Of a stretch of DNA of 64,000 nt, positions 21,889-34,487 are shown piece after piece. The stretch is taken from NCBI GenBank assembly GCA_032164245.1, contig JAVMKO010000002.1:176954920-177018919 (forward strand). The letters run 5' to 3'. This DNA comes from Sternotherus odoratus. Lineage: Eukaryota; Chordata; Testudines; Kinosternidae. Each line of letters begins with the position of its first letter. Within the stretch, counting starts at the first letter, position 1. A model generated the notes under the pieces. The model was not told the origin of the DNA. It did no database searches and was given only the letters and a program-made list of their open reading frames with translations. The translations under genes were made by a program, and so were the position numbers.

Positions 21889-23717
21889 GAATTAACAATA
21901 TTTTTTGCAGAGTCTGTAATTGGTTTGTTTCAAAATAACCTGCCCATCAGAAGATGAACATTATATCACATCAGTCTGAAAACTCACTAATTGGTACTGC
22001 TTTACCTACTAGCATTAGGAGCTTGAATAATTTGTAAATATCTGCCAAAGGAATATTTTTACTACAGTTGCCAAGGGTAGTGCTGAAGAAGGCTTCAAAG
22101 TCATTTGCACTGGCAAATACTGGGTACAGATTCAGTCTTTAAAAAAGTTCATGACACAGTTTCACATTCACCCCTGTATTCTAAAACGATTGGAGCAATA
22201 AAACCATGTGAGATGCAAATAACTGCAGACCTTCCTCAAACTATTCTACATGTTTGGACCTATAGTAGAAAAAAAACCTTTACCCTTTGGCTTTTTCCCT
22301 TGGGCTTATTTTCCCAGCAGCTGAGTCTGCAATGGAATCACAATTGTTACCTTTGAGGTAGATATCTATTCCAGCTGTTCCACAGTCATCATAAAGATGT
22401 TCTGAGATCTTGGAGCCATGAAGATATCATTTGTTTGACCCCATGGTAAACTATTTACTGTGGCTATTTTCAGCTAATTTATACTTTCATTACAGAATAT
22501 ATGTACACTTAACGGATTTCATTAGCTGCCCACTGACAATTTATATGCATGGTTATTTCAGCTACCACTACTGATAGTGAAACTTCACAGCAAGAACTTT
22601 AATCATTTTAGATTAATCAAAATAAAAACACTTGGCCAAGAATTGTTTTCTTTAAAAAGCTATTCCTTCTGTTAAATCTACAAAATTATGAATCTGCTAG
22701 TTGCTACATGCAAGTGGTATATGTATGTATTTTATTTCATTTCATTTTTACCTTCCAAGATACCATATTATGTCTAATTTATATGGTCTTTGATCTATGG
22801 TAAAGGGAGAGGGTAGTGGTATTTATATTTTGCGCTCGCCATCAGTTACCTTGACTTTTCTAACTTCAAACTTCTTGCTGTATCCCCCAGAGAAAAGGAA
22901 ATTAACTTACGTAATGAAAACTGTGTGACTCTACTTTTACTAAATATTTCAAAACTAATTAGTTTAATTTCATGAAATGTTCCATGTGTACTATTTTAGT
23001 TTTTCCTCCCCAATTCACTGTATTTGGATACCTTAGTATTTAAGTATCTCAAATAACTATTTCTCTTGAAAGCTTTTTTTAAATTACTATGGTCCATTGA
23101 GGTTAGGAATTGTTCACGTGTGACCATTTCATAGACTAATTTCTGTTAATCATTTTGATACCCTACTTCAGCACAGGCTAGATGGAGACACTTGACATAG
23201 TTTTAGGATTTGAATGGGGAACAATTTAATTCCAAAGGATAGTTTTAATTATACAATTAGATCACTGTATTTATGCAGAATTGCCAATTCAAGACACTGA
23301 AAAAATCATGAATCCAAAATAAATAATGAAACCGGCTATAAAAACATGAGTTTTTTTAAAAGTGTATGTGTTGACAAGAGGGGGTATTGGCCTTTGGATT
23401 TTTGGGGGCTTTTAGGGAGTAGTGAAGTCATGTTTTCAAGCTTTTCATTGCAACCATGAGAGCCAGAGGTTCCCTTTGCTTAAAGGGAAAGCAGAGATTC
23501 TCATAGAATTACCAGAGCTACAAGACAATACCCAAATATCATTAGATTAATAATATTGTGGGCTAGCAATGCTGTTATGTTCATTAAGGTTTTGATCCCA
23601 CACATGCCGTCAATTGTGAATGGCATCTTGTTTGCTTTATCAAACGGGCAGAGCATAAGAGAAAATTATTTTTTTCTTGTTTGGCACAACTTTCCATATC
23701 TCAGCCCTAAAGGATGC
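21889..23717. other. Intergenic, nothing recognisable
   Basis: AT-rich unique-looking sequence downstream of SNX14. I can support no exon, RNA gene or mobile element. Confidence 0.6.
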
Positions 23718-24469
23718 TGTTATAAGTATAAAGTAGCCTAGAATTATTTTTTACCTGTAAAGGGTGAACCTAAAAGTAACCTGAGAGGGGATGACGAACC
23801 GGAGATGTTAATCAACCTCAGAGACAGAGTTTTTAGTTTCATTTTTTTCCCTCTTGCTGTTCGCTCTGGCTATGGGATGAACCACACCTATGTCTTTACT
23901 CTACCTATCTATAATCTTCTAACAAGTCAAGTTCAGTAGTAAGTGAATTATATGCTTGAACTGTATCACTTGATCATTGATCCATGGTGTTCCTTACTGT
24001 TAATCTTTAGCAGAGGAAGAATTCCTAGGGAGGTGGTCAGTGAGGCTGTGTGATGCCTGGGGTTTTTTTTCTATTGATTTCTGTACAGGGGATTTATGTT
24101 TTTCTCTTTTTCTTTAATTAAAATCTTTCTTTTAAGACTCTGACTGTTTCTATTGGATAGATCCTGGTTTTGGATCGGGCACATCTCACAAAAAGTGAGG
24201 GTTTATTTTCTTTGTTTCTCAATCCTCTCCAAGGTGAAGGGAGGAGATTTGGGGGTGTTAAAGGGGGGTTCCAATTTACCCTAACCCATTGTTTTGTGGG
24301 CTTAAATTGGTGGGGCAGTGATATTCCAAGTCCAGAGACTAGAGAAGTTTGTGTTCTGGGGAAAAGTTTTAACCCAAGCTGGTAAAATAAGCTTGGGGGG
24401 TTATTTCTTTTTTCATGCGTGTCCCCACATCTTTACCTTAGAGTTCAGAGTGGGGAGGCAATCCTGACA
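23718..24469 (+). mobile_element. Solo LTR, 752 bp
   Basis: The element begins TGTTATAAG and ends CCTGACA (TG...CA). It is flanked by an exact 5-bp duplication, GATGC, at 23713-23717 and 24470-24474. An ATTAAA-type poly(A) signal followed by T-rich sequence lies near 24116. No internal retroviral or gypsy gene is present beside it, so recombination has left one LTR. A 5-bp duplication fits Ty3/gypsy or class III endogenous retroviruses. Orientation is inferred from the poly(A)-like signal. Confidence 0.75.
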
Positions 24470-24849
24470 GATGCGGACATAGGAAAACAAACTTCAGACA
24501 AACCTTTTAGCTGGAAGACTCCTTGGAAGAGTAATGAATGGAGTGGAAGTTTTCCAAGCCTCAGGTGAAGGGGGTGGAGATGTTTAGAATCTTTATAAAA
24601 GAGAATATTCTCCTAAATTTCCCTCTCCATTGCTCAGATTTCAGGTCTTATACACTTAAGTCTTAAATCCACTATAGTCCTGCAAGGATAAGCAATGCCT
24701 TAGATTTCGAATGTAAAAACAATAGAAAAAAATTAGGTGCTTCAATCTCTGTTGCCCTTCACCTCATGTAGTCATTTACACAGGTGCAGGGTGAATGTAG
24801 GATACTACCATTCTGACACAGTGGTGTTTTATACCCATTTTATTATGTA

Positions 24850-25103
24850 AAAAAGAACAGGAGTACTTGTGGCACCTTAGAGACTAACAAATATATTTAA
24901 GCATAAGCTTTCGTAGGCTACAGTTCACTTCATCGGACACATAGAATGGAACATATAGCAGGAAGAAATATATGTACATACAGATAACATGAAAAGGTAG
25001 AAGTTGCCGTACCAATTCTAAGAGACTATTTAATTGAGTTGAGCTATTATCAGCAGGAGAAAAAAAATTTGTAATGATAATCAAGATGCCCCATATCAGA
25101 CAG
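24850..25103 (-). mobile_element. Penelope-like element, antisense, 3' end portion
   Basis: The stretch begins GGAGTACTTGTGGCACCTTA and continues through AGCATAAGCTTTCGTAGGCT and CACTTCATCGGACACATAGA, the complement of the PLE 3' end seen at 26590-26660. It stops at CATATCAGACAG, where a second PLE has inserted, and continues at 26688. Confidence 0.75.
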
Positions 25104-26675
25104 GTTCAAGAATAGCAGCCATGTTAGTCTGTATCCGTAAAGAAAGCTAGGAATACTTGTAGCACCTTAGAGTCTAACTAGTTTATTTCAGCATACAATA
25201 TATACCTTCAAGTCAGCGGAACTGCTATGGGTACCTGCATGGCCCCACAGTACGCCAACATTTTTATGGCAGACTTAGAACAGCCCTTTCTTAACTCTCC
25301 TCCCCTAATGCCCCTACTCTACTTGTGGTATAATTGATGACATCTTTATCATCTGGACCCATGGAAAAGAAGCCCTTGAGGAATTCCACCATGATTTCAA
25401 CAATTTCCATCCCACCATCACCCTCCGCCTGGACCAATCCACACAAGCGGTCTGTTTCCTAGACACAACTGTGCTAATAAACTGTGGGCACATACACACC
25501 ACCCTATACTGGAAACCTACTGACCTCTACACTTACCTACATGCCTCCAGCTTCCATCCAGAACACACCACTTGATCCATTGTCTACAGCCAAGCTCTAA
25601 GATACAACCGCATTTGCTCCAGTCCCTCAGACAGACAAATACCTTCAAGATCTCTACCAAGCGTTGTTAAAACTACAATACCCACCTGGGGAAGTGAAAA
25701 AACAGATTGACAGAGCAAGAAGAGTACCCAGAAGCTACCTACTGTAAGAAAAGCCCAACAAAGACAAAATCAGAACACCATTAGCCATCGCCTTCAGCCC
25801 CCAACGTAAGCCTCTCCAACACATCATCAAAGACCTACAACCTATCCTGAAAGATGATCCCACACTCTCACAGAACTTGGGAGACAGACCAGTCCTTGCT
25901 TACAGACAGCCCCCCAACCTGAAACAAATACTCACCAGCAACCAGATACCACACAACAAAAACACTAACCTAGGTACCTATCCTTGTAACATAGCCTGAT
26001 GCCAACTCTGTCCTCGTATTCATTCAACTGACACCATCATAGGACCTAATCACATCAGCCACACCATCAGAGGCTCATTCACCTGCACATCAACCAATGT
26101 GATATATGGCATCATGTGCCAGCAATGCCCATCTGCTATGTACTTTGGCCAAACCAGCCAGTCTCTATGCAAAAGAATAAATGGACACAAATCTGACATA
26201 AGGAATCATAACATTCAAAAACCAGTAGGAGAACACTTCAGTCTCACTGGCCATTGCATTAAAGATTTGATGGTTTCAATTTTGAAACAGAAAAACTTCC
26301 AAAACAGACTCCAACGAGAAACTGAGGAACTGGAATTAATTTTCAAATTGGATAAAATTAACCAGGAGCTAAATAGGACTTGCGAATGGTTCTCTCCTTA
26401 CACTAAATGATTGCATTTCCTGAGTTAATTTACCTGACACAGAAATTCATTTCAGAGGGGTTTTTTTTCTACTACTGATAATGGCCCATCTACATTTAAC
26501 AGCCCTCTTAGAATTGGTATGATAATGTACAATTTTTTTTCTTTCTTTCTGTGTGTATAAATGCATCTTACTTCTGTTCCATTCTATGCATCCGATGAAG
26601 TGAGCTATAGCCCACGAAAGCTTATGCTGAAATAAAGTAGTTAGTCTCTAAGGTGCTACAAGTATTCCTCACTTT
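25104..26675 (+). mobile_element. Penelope-like element inserted in an antisense PLE
   Basis: The 12-bp word CATATCAGACAG flanks the insert at 25092-25103 and 26676-26687. The insert begins with an inverted copy of its own 3' tip (25104-25198). A decayed RT region with a YIDD-type catalytic box near 25330 follows; one extra base breaks its frame. A linker and a GIY-YIG domain come next. The 3' tip (GCCCACGAAAGCTTATGCTG, GGTGCTACAAGTATTCCTC) closes the element. Inverted terminal pieces are a known PLE habit. Confidence 0.85.
25200..26410 (+). pseudogene. PLE polyprotein relic: RT and GIY-YIG endonuclease
   Basis: This is the coding relic of a Penelope-type retroelement, normally one long ORF with a telomerase-like reverse transcriptase and a C-terminal GIY-YIG endonuclease. 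Traces appear in order. The first is [21 protein letters not shown] at about 25220-25285. The RT catalytic region follows at 25325-25375, ending FIIWTHG-like, with a one-base insertion. ALRYNRICSSPSD-like is at about 25590-25630 and RQPPNLKQILTSNQIPHN at about 25905-25965. The last is an intact GIY-YIG-like frame at 26099-26410 (VIYGIMCQQCPSAMYFGQTS, with the Y...YFG pair, then RINGHKSDIRNH). Stops and shifts make the whole non-functional. The GIY-YIG piece of 103 codons ends with a natural stop. Confidence 0.8.
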
Positions 26676-26687
26676 CATATCAGACAG

Positions 26688-26970
26688 TTGACGAAGGTGT
26701 GAAGATACTTATGGGGAAATAGATTAAATTTGTGTAATGACCCAGACACTCCCAGTCTCTATTCAAACCTAAGGTAATGGTATCCAATTGGCAAATTAAT
26801 TCCAGTTCAGCAGCTTCTCATTTGCGTCTGTTTTTGAAGTTTTTCTGTTGTAAAATTGTCATCTTCAAGTCTGTTATTGAGTGACTAGAGAGGTTAAAGT
26901 GGTCTCTTACAGGTTTTTGAATGTTCTGTTTCCTGGTGTCAGACAATATTTAGAAACTTTTGTGCACATT
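26688..26970 (-). mobile_element. Continuation of the antisense PLE (end of the ORF)
   Basis: The complement of about 26770-26960 matches the coding end of the sense PLE at 26220-26350 (QKNF, NRRQMR-like and ELELI-like words). It therefore continues the antisense copy that starts at 24850 and was split by the insertion. Confidence 0.7.
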
Positions 26971-29900
26971 CGTGACAGTCAAACTTGTTCATACAAACGT
27001 TTGTGGAAAGCGAATAAAGGACATGGAGATGGCTGAAGCAAATTAATTCAGCCAATGAATATTAGCAGACTGTTTTTTCACTGCCCAACTCTATTCTATA
27101 ATATGTCATCTGTCTCTTACAAAAATGTAAGGAATAGAAACGGAAGAGTATTAGTGCCGCCTCTAACAAGGAGAAGTCCCATTCTTTGTTATGAAGGAAA
27201 AGCAGGCACCTGCTAATTAAAGGAGATGGTTTCCTAGCAAAAGCAGTAAGTATTATGGTTTTGACTTAAAGATAACAAAACTGCCTTCCAAAGACTTAGG
27301 CACTTCTGACATATTTGAATCAACAGTCAGAGAAACCAGTAGCATTCGCAGAATCAGAAATAACCAACCAGCAACTGAAACTCAGAGCTAAACAATAGCC
27401 CATCTGATACACAAGTACCGATCGGTGTCGCACCCTTCCCTCCCTGAAAACAGAGGAAAATAAAAGAGGGGTTTGGCAGCATGTCCTGGTTGTTTGAACC
27501 AACTGGAATAGCGAAACCAGGGAAAGCCAGCCCTGAGGTGTCTTAGAAACCAAGAGGCCTCCAGTCCTAAGCACCTCTGCCAGAGGCAACTGCTGTAGGT
27601 ATCACACAGGGAGAGAGGCAATCACTCATTGACACAACCCAAGTGATTTAGGGAGCATAGAGACAAACCAACAGGCAGCCATTACTAGAGGACTGGCATC
27701 ATGTATTCCTATCAGAAAACACCTGAAAACAAATGGGCTACTACATTCTGCACCAGCTTCATCTTCTGAATGAATTAAAGAGGCAGTCCCACGCATAATT
27801 CATTACAGTACTCTGCTGAGTGAACAAAAAATATATTGACACTAGTAATCTTTGCATACAACTTGCAAACTCTTAGCTAGAAACAGATTGGGGGAAAATC
27901 TTAAACTAGCTACTGCTACTAACCTGATCATCTCACAACAGCTGGGGATGGGGATCTAGCCAGGCTCCTCAACTGGGACCCTGCATAACAAAAGGTGGAC
28001 ACATGCAACCCATGTCAGTGGGGCATTTAAAATCCTCACCCCATCTTGCAGTTGTTTCCTTTCCCTCCATCCTACCAGGATCTTTTATCCAGTAGCCAGC
28101 CATGTCCAATAGCAGTTGTATATATGGTAAAACATTAAGTGAATCAGATGGATTAGGTCAGATTAATAATAAATTTAGCATACGGGAGGACCCCATAGTT
28201 CACATTTCCTCATTAGTCCTTCTAGCAGTCCTATATGTGCGGCTAAGAGGGAAGACCAAATGGAACCTCAAATGAGAATGTCCTTAAGGAGGACAAACAA
28301 TTGCACAAAACTGCCCTTTGAGGATGCTCAGCAGGAAGGAACAATTACCTCCAAGCTGATACATTCATTCCTGCAGAGAAACACAAGTAAGTCAGCCATA
28401 TCTCACGACCAGTTGTCAGTAGGAACAGGTAGGTCTAATACTGGCATGGACTGTTGGGCCAAGATTTTCAAAAATGGATGTCTAAAGCTAATTGCTTAAA
28501 TCAGTATTTAAAAAAAGCAAGCCACTTACTCTGGGGCCTACCTCTGGATTACTAACTGCAGATGCTCATTTTTGCCATAATCTTCATTCAATGTTTAAAG
28601 TGGGCTGTCTCAAACCCAACAAATAAAAGCTCTAAAGAGCAGCCTGGGTTGCTGAGGGGTGCATTGGTTTAATACAGCCCAGTGGGAAACCCCTCTAGAT
28701 TCTTTCCCTGCTTGCTTGTCTCCTGGGGGATGAACAGTGAGTTGGGGCTGCTGCAGGAAGTATGCAGAGTGCTCTCCCCGCCCCTCAGCAGCAGACCCCA
28801 CTCTCATGAGAGGCAGGATAGGGGGAGGAGAGAGCTCAGCCTCCCCTACCCGTCTCCTGCAGCACCCAACCTGGAAAGCGGCAAAGGGGACCCTACAGCA
28901 GTCCACTCAGGAAGGGGAGAGAGGTGAGGAAACCTAAGAGGAGCAGATGTGAGTCTAGGAGGCAGAATTAAAGGAAGAGTTGCAAGGAGCAGAATAGATG
29001 TAGGGGCAGAATTTAGAGGGGAATGTGATTTGGTGGTTGGGTCAGAATTAAATGCTGGGCAGGGGGACGTAATCTGCAGCTAGGAAGAGAACATTCACCA
29101 TTATGACCTTGTAACCTCCATACCATTCTCATCTCAGCACTAAAACTGAACACTAGATACTGGATGTTGTTTGGTTGCAGTGTTAGGGTCAAGCGATAGT
29201 TTCCTGAGCTGAAGTCCCAGTCCACTCTGAGTGTCGTCATTGTCTCTACCAGCAATGGACCTATGTCTTTTCCCCTCGCCTTCAACATCCAATAGATGCA
29301 CGCATTGGGTGCCCTTGGTGGAGGTGAAGTTACTGGCACTGGATGTTCCCAGTGTCTCCAGGACCCTGAGAGCAACTCAAGCAGAGCAAATTTAGCATTT
29401 TCCCCATCCCATGGATGCAGAGTTCATTTCAAATCCACCTACAACATTACATTAAATTTCCTTAAAACAGGAAAGAATTGAATTCATTGAGTAGAACCTG
29501 CATTAACCTGGCTATCCGCAGCTGGAATCAAATCTGTTGTGAGGTTTTGTACGTGCGATGGAGGGAGACATGCAGAAAAAGATGTTAATAGGGGTGGGCT
29601 AGTGAGATAATGCACTCAAACCTTTGCCCCAAATTCAAACTGGATCTTTCTTGGGGTTGAAAATGATCTTGAAGGGGCCTTTGCTTGCCCTTGTTCTAGC
29701 CGAAACACTGTAATGCAGAAAAACCTATCAAAGACAGAGTGCAAGCTTAAATTCACAGGCTACAAGTCGTATGAAATGGGTCAGACAAATTACTGAACTT
29801 TTGGATTCTTTACTGAACTCCTACATCTTTTGAAGTTTGCCCATCACTAATATGAAACAGAATTAGGGTCTACAAGCACTGAATTTGAGTGTTTGGGGCT

Positions 29901-31020
29901 AGCACCTGCTTAGACAGAAATTGTAGGTCAGCAGAGTTCCTAGTTTTTTTTCCAGCAGTTTTATTATGGTTCTGTTAGACATATTCTATATCAGAAAAAT
30001 ACTAGAGATGAAGTATTCCTCTCTTCCCCATTCTCCCCCCTGCAAAAGAAAACCCAACCCTCCCACAGTTTGGGATGCATCATGCTTAAACACATTTGCC
30101 ATTCAAACATTCAGGTCCTACTCTTGTTGGTCATCTTGAGGGGGATTGTTTAGAATTGCAACACAGTTGGCCAGTTTGGCTTTCTTAGGAGAGAAAAGTT
30201 GGTATCTTTTCATGAAAAATTAAGATACTAAAGAGTAAGAAAGACATTTCAGCCTTTGCCTCTGCCAACAAACAGTTTTTCTCTATAGTATATTTTCCAT
30301 TGCTCTTTCCAATTAACTCAAAAGATGGGGTTTCTACCATTCTCCAGTTCACAGTCAAATGACTTTTGAAAGAAATTCAACCCAAATCTATTATTCTCCT
30401 ACCTTGATGTTGAGTGGAGCTGGTAAAAAAAAAGTTGATTATTTTTCAAGGGGAATTTAAAAATAAAATATTTTTGTCAATTTCCTGTGTTAAATTTAAA
30501 TTTAGCTTGGAAAACCAGAATTTTGAATAATTTTAATGAAGAAATATGGTTTCACTTCTTGAGGGGGGGGGGGAAGGATCACAAAATGTACTCAAATGAA
30601 TTTTTCCTCAGAAGTTTTGTTTTTGACAGGAAGTCATTTTCTCTAAATTATTTTTGATACAAATTGACTAGTTCAGCATTTGCACCCCTCAGATAATTGT
30701 TGAATTATTGCACTGTTGAATTATTGCACACAACTTTTTGGCTGTTTGATCAAGCTCTACAAATTGATTTTTTTTTCTTCCTAACAAATTCCTCTTCACA
30801 ATAACACTAATTTTCAAAGTAGCTGAACACCTTACTCCCTTAGGCCCCTTTGACAATTCCAGCCTAAACATTTATCTTGCTTTCCCCTGAATTGCAGTTC
30901 CTTGCCATTTGTCTGGTTATGAGATAATAGTAATATCAAAATACTAAGAAATGTGATATTAATAGAAATAAGACTTGTTAAATATTTCCCATACCTATTT
31001 TTGAAAGGGGTGATTTAATG
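26971..31020. other. Intergenic, nothing firm
   Basis: No exon or RNA gene can be supported. The stretch near 28455-28610 (AAGATTTTCAAAAATGGATG and following) resembles an old amniote interspersed repeat. A GC-richer patch at 28680-28930 gives overlapping short frames on both strands with no recognisable protein. Confidence 0.5.
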
Positions 31021-31024
31021 GACT

Positions 31025-31178
31025 GACAAACAGTAGAACCAACCTGAGTTTTAAACCTGATTCTCATGGCAACTTCTCCTTTGGCTTTAGTCAAGTCACT
31101 TACTACTTATGTTTCTGCCTGTTTTCCCCATATGTAAAATCAGGGGACTACCTCACAAGAACACAGTGAAAATAAATA
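31025..31178 (+). mobile_element. MIR-type SINE 3' part
   Basis: The order CAAGTCACTTACTACTTATG, TTTCTGCCTGTTTTCCCCAT, ATGTAAAATCAGGGGACTACC follows the MIR core and its LINE2-like tail. It is cut off at its 3' side by the PLE fragment at 31185. Confidence 0.6.
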
Positions 31179-31184
31179 GTATTA

Positions 31185-31670
31185 GTATGTCCTGTGGCAC
31201 CTTAAAGACTAACTATAAAGTTTTGAAGCATAAGCTTTCGTGGGCTAATACCCACTTCGTCGGATGCAAGCAGTGGAAGTGTCCAGGGGCAGGTATAGCA
31301 AAGTAGGCAAGAACCAGGTGGGAGGTGAAAAGGTTAGTCCAATTAAGCTGAACCAGCTTGTTATCTCTGATCAGGGAGGGTGGGTTATTCTTCTAGCATT
31401 TGAATGGGGGGTGTGAACATGGAGAGAGGAGAAACTATTTCTGTAATTAGCAAGCCATTGTAGGTCTTTGTTCAATCCGAGATTGTTTGTGTTGAATTTG
31501 CAAATGAATTGTAGCTCTGCAGTTTCCCTTTGCAGTCTGGACTTGAAGTTTTTTTGCTGCAGTATGGTGACTTTTAAATCTGTAATTGTGTGTCACAAAA
31601 ACCTTATAGTGATTTTGCAACTCTTTGCCTGAAGAACTTGTTCCTGAAGCCTGGGCATCAGACATTTTCA
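31185..31670 (-). mobile_element. Penelope-like element, antisense, 3' portion
   Basis: The stretch starts TGTCCTGTGGCACCTTAAAG and passes through AGCATAAGCTTTCGTGGGCT and CACTTCGTCGGATGCAAGCA, the antisense 3' end of the same subfamily as the 57.7-kb copy. At 31447-31671 the complementary strand has a decayed end of the ORF (QTAKGNCRAT and STQTISD-like words in shifted frames). Confidence 0.75.
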
Positions 31671-31989
31671 TGATTAATTGATGTCATGCTTTCATATATT
31701 TATGCTATTAAGCAATGGATCAGCTGCAAAATGGTGTGGAAAGGTTTTCAGTGAAAGGGTGTGGAAGGCTTTATGAAAGAGGTGGGTCAGGTGTTCAAGC
31801 ACTGAAAAGTGGTAGGCTGACCCAAATATATGTGGTGCCAAGAAAGGACGTCCGAAGGCCAGCATCTTACGCGAAGACAAGGATCTCATTTCAGTATGGT
31901 GATGCTGGTAAATACAGAGAGTGAAATCCTGACTCTATGGCAAAACTCCCATTGATTTAAGAAGTCCATGATTTCACTCGATGTCTTAA

Positions 31990-32310
31990 AAACAGACTGG
32001 TAGCCGCCAGAGATAAGCTTGCACCCCAAGCCCCAGACCTGGAGCACCCTCCTCCACCCCAAATCCCTCATTCCTGGCCTCACCCTGAAGCCTTCACTCC
32101 TTCTGCACTGCAGCCCCCTTCTGCACCCTGAAACCCTTATCCCCAGGACCATTCCAGAGCCCACACCCAAACCCTTTGCCCCAGCCCAGTGAGAGTGAGC
32201 CACCAATGTGAGGGGGAATGTAGTGAGCAGGGGGCAGGGCTAGGGTGTTTGGCATCTTTTCACTGACCTTGCTTGGTTTTGTGGATTTAGAAAGTTGGCA
32301 ACCCTAGGAG
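31990..32310. mobile_element. Probable hAT-like fragment
   Basis: The CACCC/CAGCCC-rich body followed by GAAAGTTGGCAACCCTAG resembles the right half of a non-autonomous hAT-type element. The left end is not identifiable. Confidence 0.4.
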
Positions 32311-32602
32311 GGAACGAGGGAGGAGAATCTTCCTGCACCATTCCTAGGATTTTAGCCCCTTTCCTTTTCTCCACTCCTCCCTCTGAGAAACCCCTTATCC
32401 ACTCCACTTCAGAGCTAGTTGCCTGACTTAAATCTTCAATGGTACACCTTAAACCTTCATTTGTACACCTGACTGGAAAACATTCCAGGTTTTTCATATA
32501 TAAATCAATGCTCTTAGCACACTTGTGCTGGTTTTCTGGTCCCTTCTCCTTTTACTTAAACATTTTTCGTATGGTAGAGCCCAGCCAACTAAAATAGGAC
32601 TG

Positions 32603-32760
32603 TAAAGAAAGCGAGGAATACTTGTAGCACCTTAGAGACTAATTAGTTTATTTCAGCATAAGCTTTCGTGGGCTATAGCTCACTTCATTGGATACATAGA
32701 ATGGAACAGAAGTAAGATGCATTTATACACACAGAAAGAAAGAAAATAAAATTGTACATG
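32603..32760 (-). mobile_element. Short PLE 3'-end insertion with 13-bp target duplication
   Basis: The insert reads (antisense) GAGGAATACTTGTAGCACCT, AGCATAAGCTTTCGTGGGCT and CACTTCATTGGATACATAGA, then an A/T-rich tail. It is flanked by exact copies of TAAAATAGGACTG at 32590-32602 and 32761-32773. It is the 5'-truncated 3' tip of a PLE of the 25.1-kb subfamily. Confidence 0.88.
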
Positions 32761-32773
32761 TAAAATAGGACTG

Positions 32774-33960
32774 AACACTTTAGAATATATTGCAGAGAAC
32801 AATCCTATCTCGGAGTAGTCTAAATGAGCCACTTGGTTTCTTTCATCACTAAGTTCTATGAATTGAACATGGTGGTCTCATTGAAATTTACCTGTACCAC
32901 ACACAAATTTCCTGTTGAGAGCAGCACTGGATAAGACACATGAGAAAGTGCTTTGTATATTTCTTTGGATCTTATGTAGTCTGGATTGATGTGGGCAATA
33001 AATTGTTCTGTAATCAATATTGCAGTATGTATTAAACAGTTTTGTTTAACCTAAGTACATTTCCCATAATATTTATTTAACTTGAATTTTACTTAAGTTA
33101 TACCTAAGGCAATATATTAAAAACTATGGTTTATTTTAGCGAATTTGTTTAAAACTCATTATTTAATCTCATTTACCCTGGGAGTAAATGTTGTTTTTAA
33201 ATGGTGACCACTGTATTACATTTCAAAAAGCTAATATGTTCTGAGGGAGTTTACATCCATGTTGCCACTTTAGGGTTTGGCTGGTGCATGTGATGATGCA
33301 CTGTTCTTGCAGGCCTTCAGATTACAGTGTATATTGTAAGGGAGATAGACATCTAGAAATATACTCTAATCAATGAGACCATTGAGCGCAATTGTGAAAT
33401 GGAATCTTTTAAGAAAAGTATAGGAACCGAAGTCTGAACGTTACAAAATTAAAACAGAAATGGGTCAAAACTGGAACTTCATATGGAAACGCCCTCTGAA
33501 TTAGAGGGGAATGATTGGGACTATTTACTTCAATTAGATTGTTCACATGAGCAATAGCTGCAGGATTGGACCCATGGATTTTAAACCATTATTGTCACTT
33601 AACATAATGTTTGTTCTGAGTGGCCGTCGTCTTTTTATTCCCCAGCTTAAGGTTGGCTTTAAAGTGGAAGGGAGCAGTTACATCCATTAGGAGGCAAGTC
33701 AATACTACTTTAAGCATAGTGTTTAGAACTACATAGTGTTTTGCAACTCCAAATAGTTTGTGTGTTAACTAGTTCAATCCTCCTTGGATGGTGAGGCAAG
33801 AACATGTTATCCTCATTTTCCAGGAAACAGAGAGCTAAGGGGCCGGATCCAAAGCTCTCTGAAGTCAGTGGCTTGTCCAATGCTGAAGACATGAACAAGA
33901 TAGCTGGAAGTTCCTACCTCACAGTTCTCTTGGCCATTCGATTGCACCTCTAAATATTTA
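32774..33960. other. Intergenic; possible MIR remnant
   Basis: Nothing firm is seen. The stretch at about 33780-33870 (CCTCATTTTCCAGGAAACAG) resembles the antisense core of a MIR-type SINE. Confidence 0.4.
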
Positions 33961-33990
33961 CCAGCCTATTATTTGTCAATTATAGTAGTA

Positions 33991-34487
33991 TGCTGCCACC
34001 ACCAAGCGTTACCTCAAGAACTAGGGGCACAGCCACTTGGAGCCCCCTCTCTTTCCAAAAATCCACCACAAAATTTCTATAGGAATCAGTAGAAAACACT
34101 TTGCAGTCACAAAAAGAATCAAAGGAAAACCCACACCACAGAGGAATTCCTCCCCCCTCTGCTGAGTTTCAAAGTTACAGAAAAAACACAGGGATATCAC
34201 CCCAAAACCTGAGAAATTCACAAGTGAAAAAACAAATATAAATGACAGCCTTGCCTGGCTAAATTACTTACTGTTGCTGGTGAAAAAGAATATAGATTAG
34301 ATGGAGAGAAGAAAACTGTCTGATTCCCCTGAAAGCCCAGAACGATTGAGACAACAGAGAAAGCACTTTCCCTCCCCCCAGGTTTGGTCCCCATTGGTTC
34401 TTTTGGTTAGGTGCCAACCAGGTTTCTTTTAGCTTCTTAACCCCTTACAGGTAAGCAGGAATTCTAGGTTACTTTATGCGTATGGCA
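33991..34487 (-). mobile_element. LTR-like insert between 27-bp direct repeats
   Basis: The insert begins TGCTGCCACCACCAAGCG and ends GCGTATGGCA, so it has TG...CA ends. Its complement has the TTACCTGTAAGGGGTTAAG word known to me from reptile LTRs and shares the ACCTGTAAAGGGT style with the LTR at 23718. The same 27 bases, with two differences, precede (33961-33987) and follow (34488-34514) it. Confidence 0.5.

Noticed and set aside
28610..28937. Overlapping 66-98-codon frames
   Set aside because: A GC-rich patch gives open frames on both strands; no conserved motif and no exon-like boundaries.
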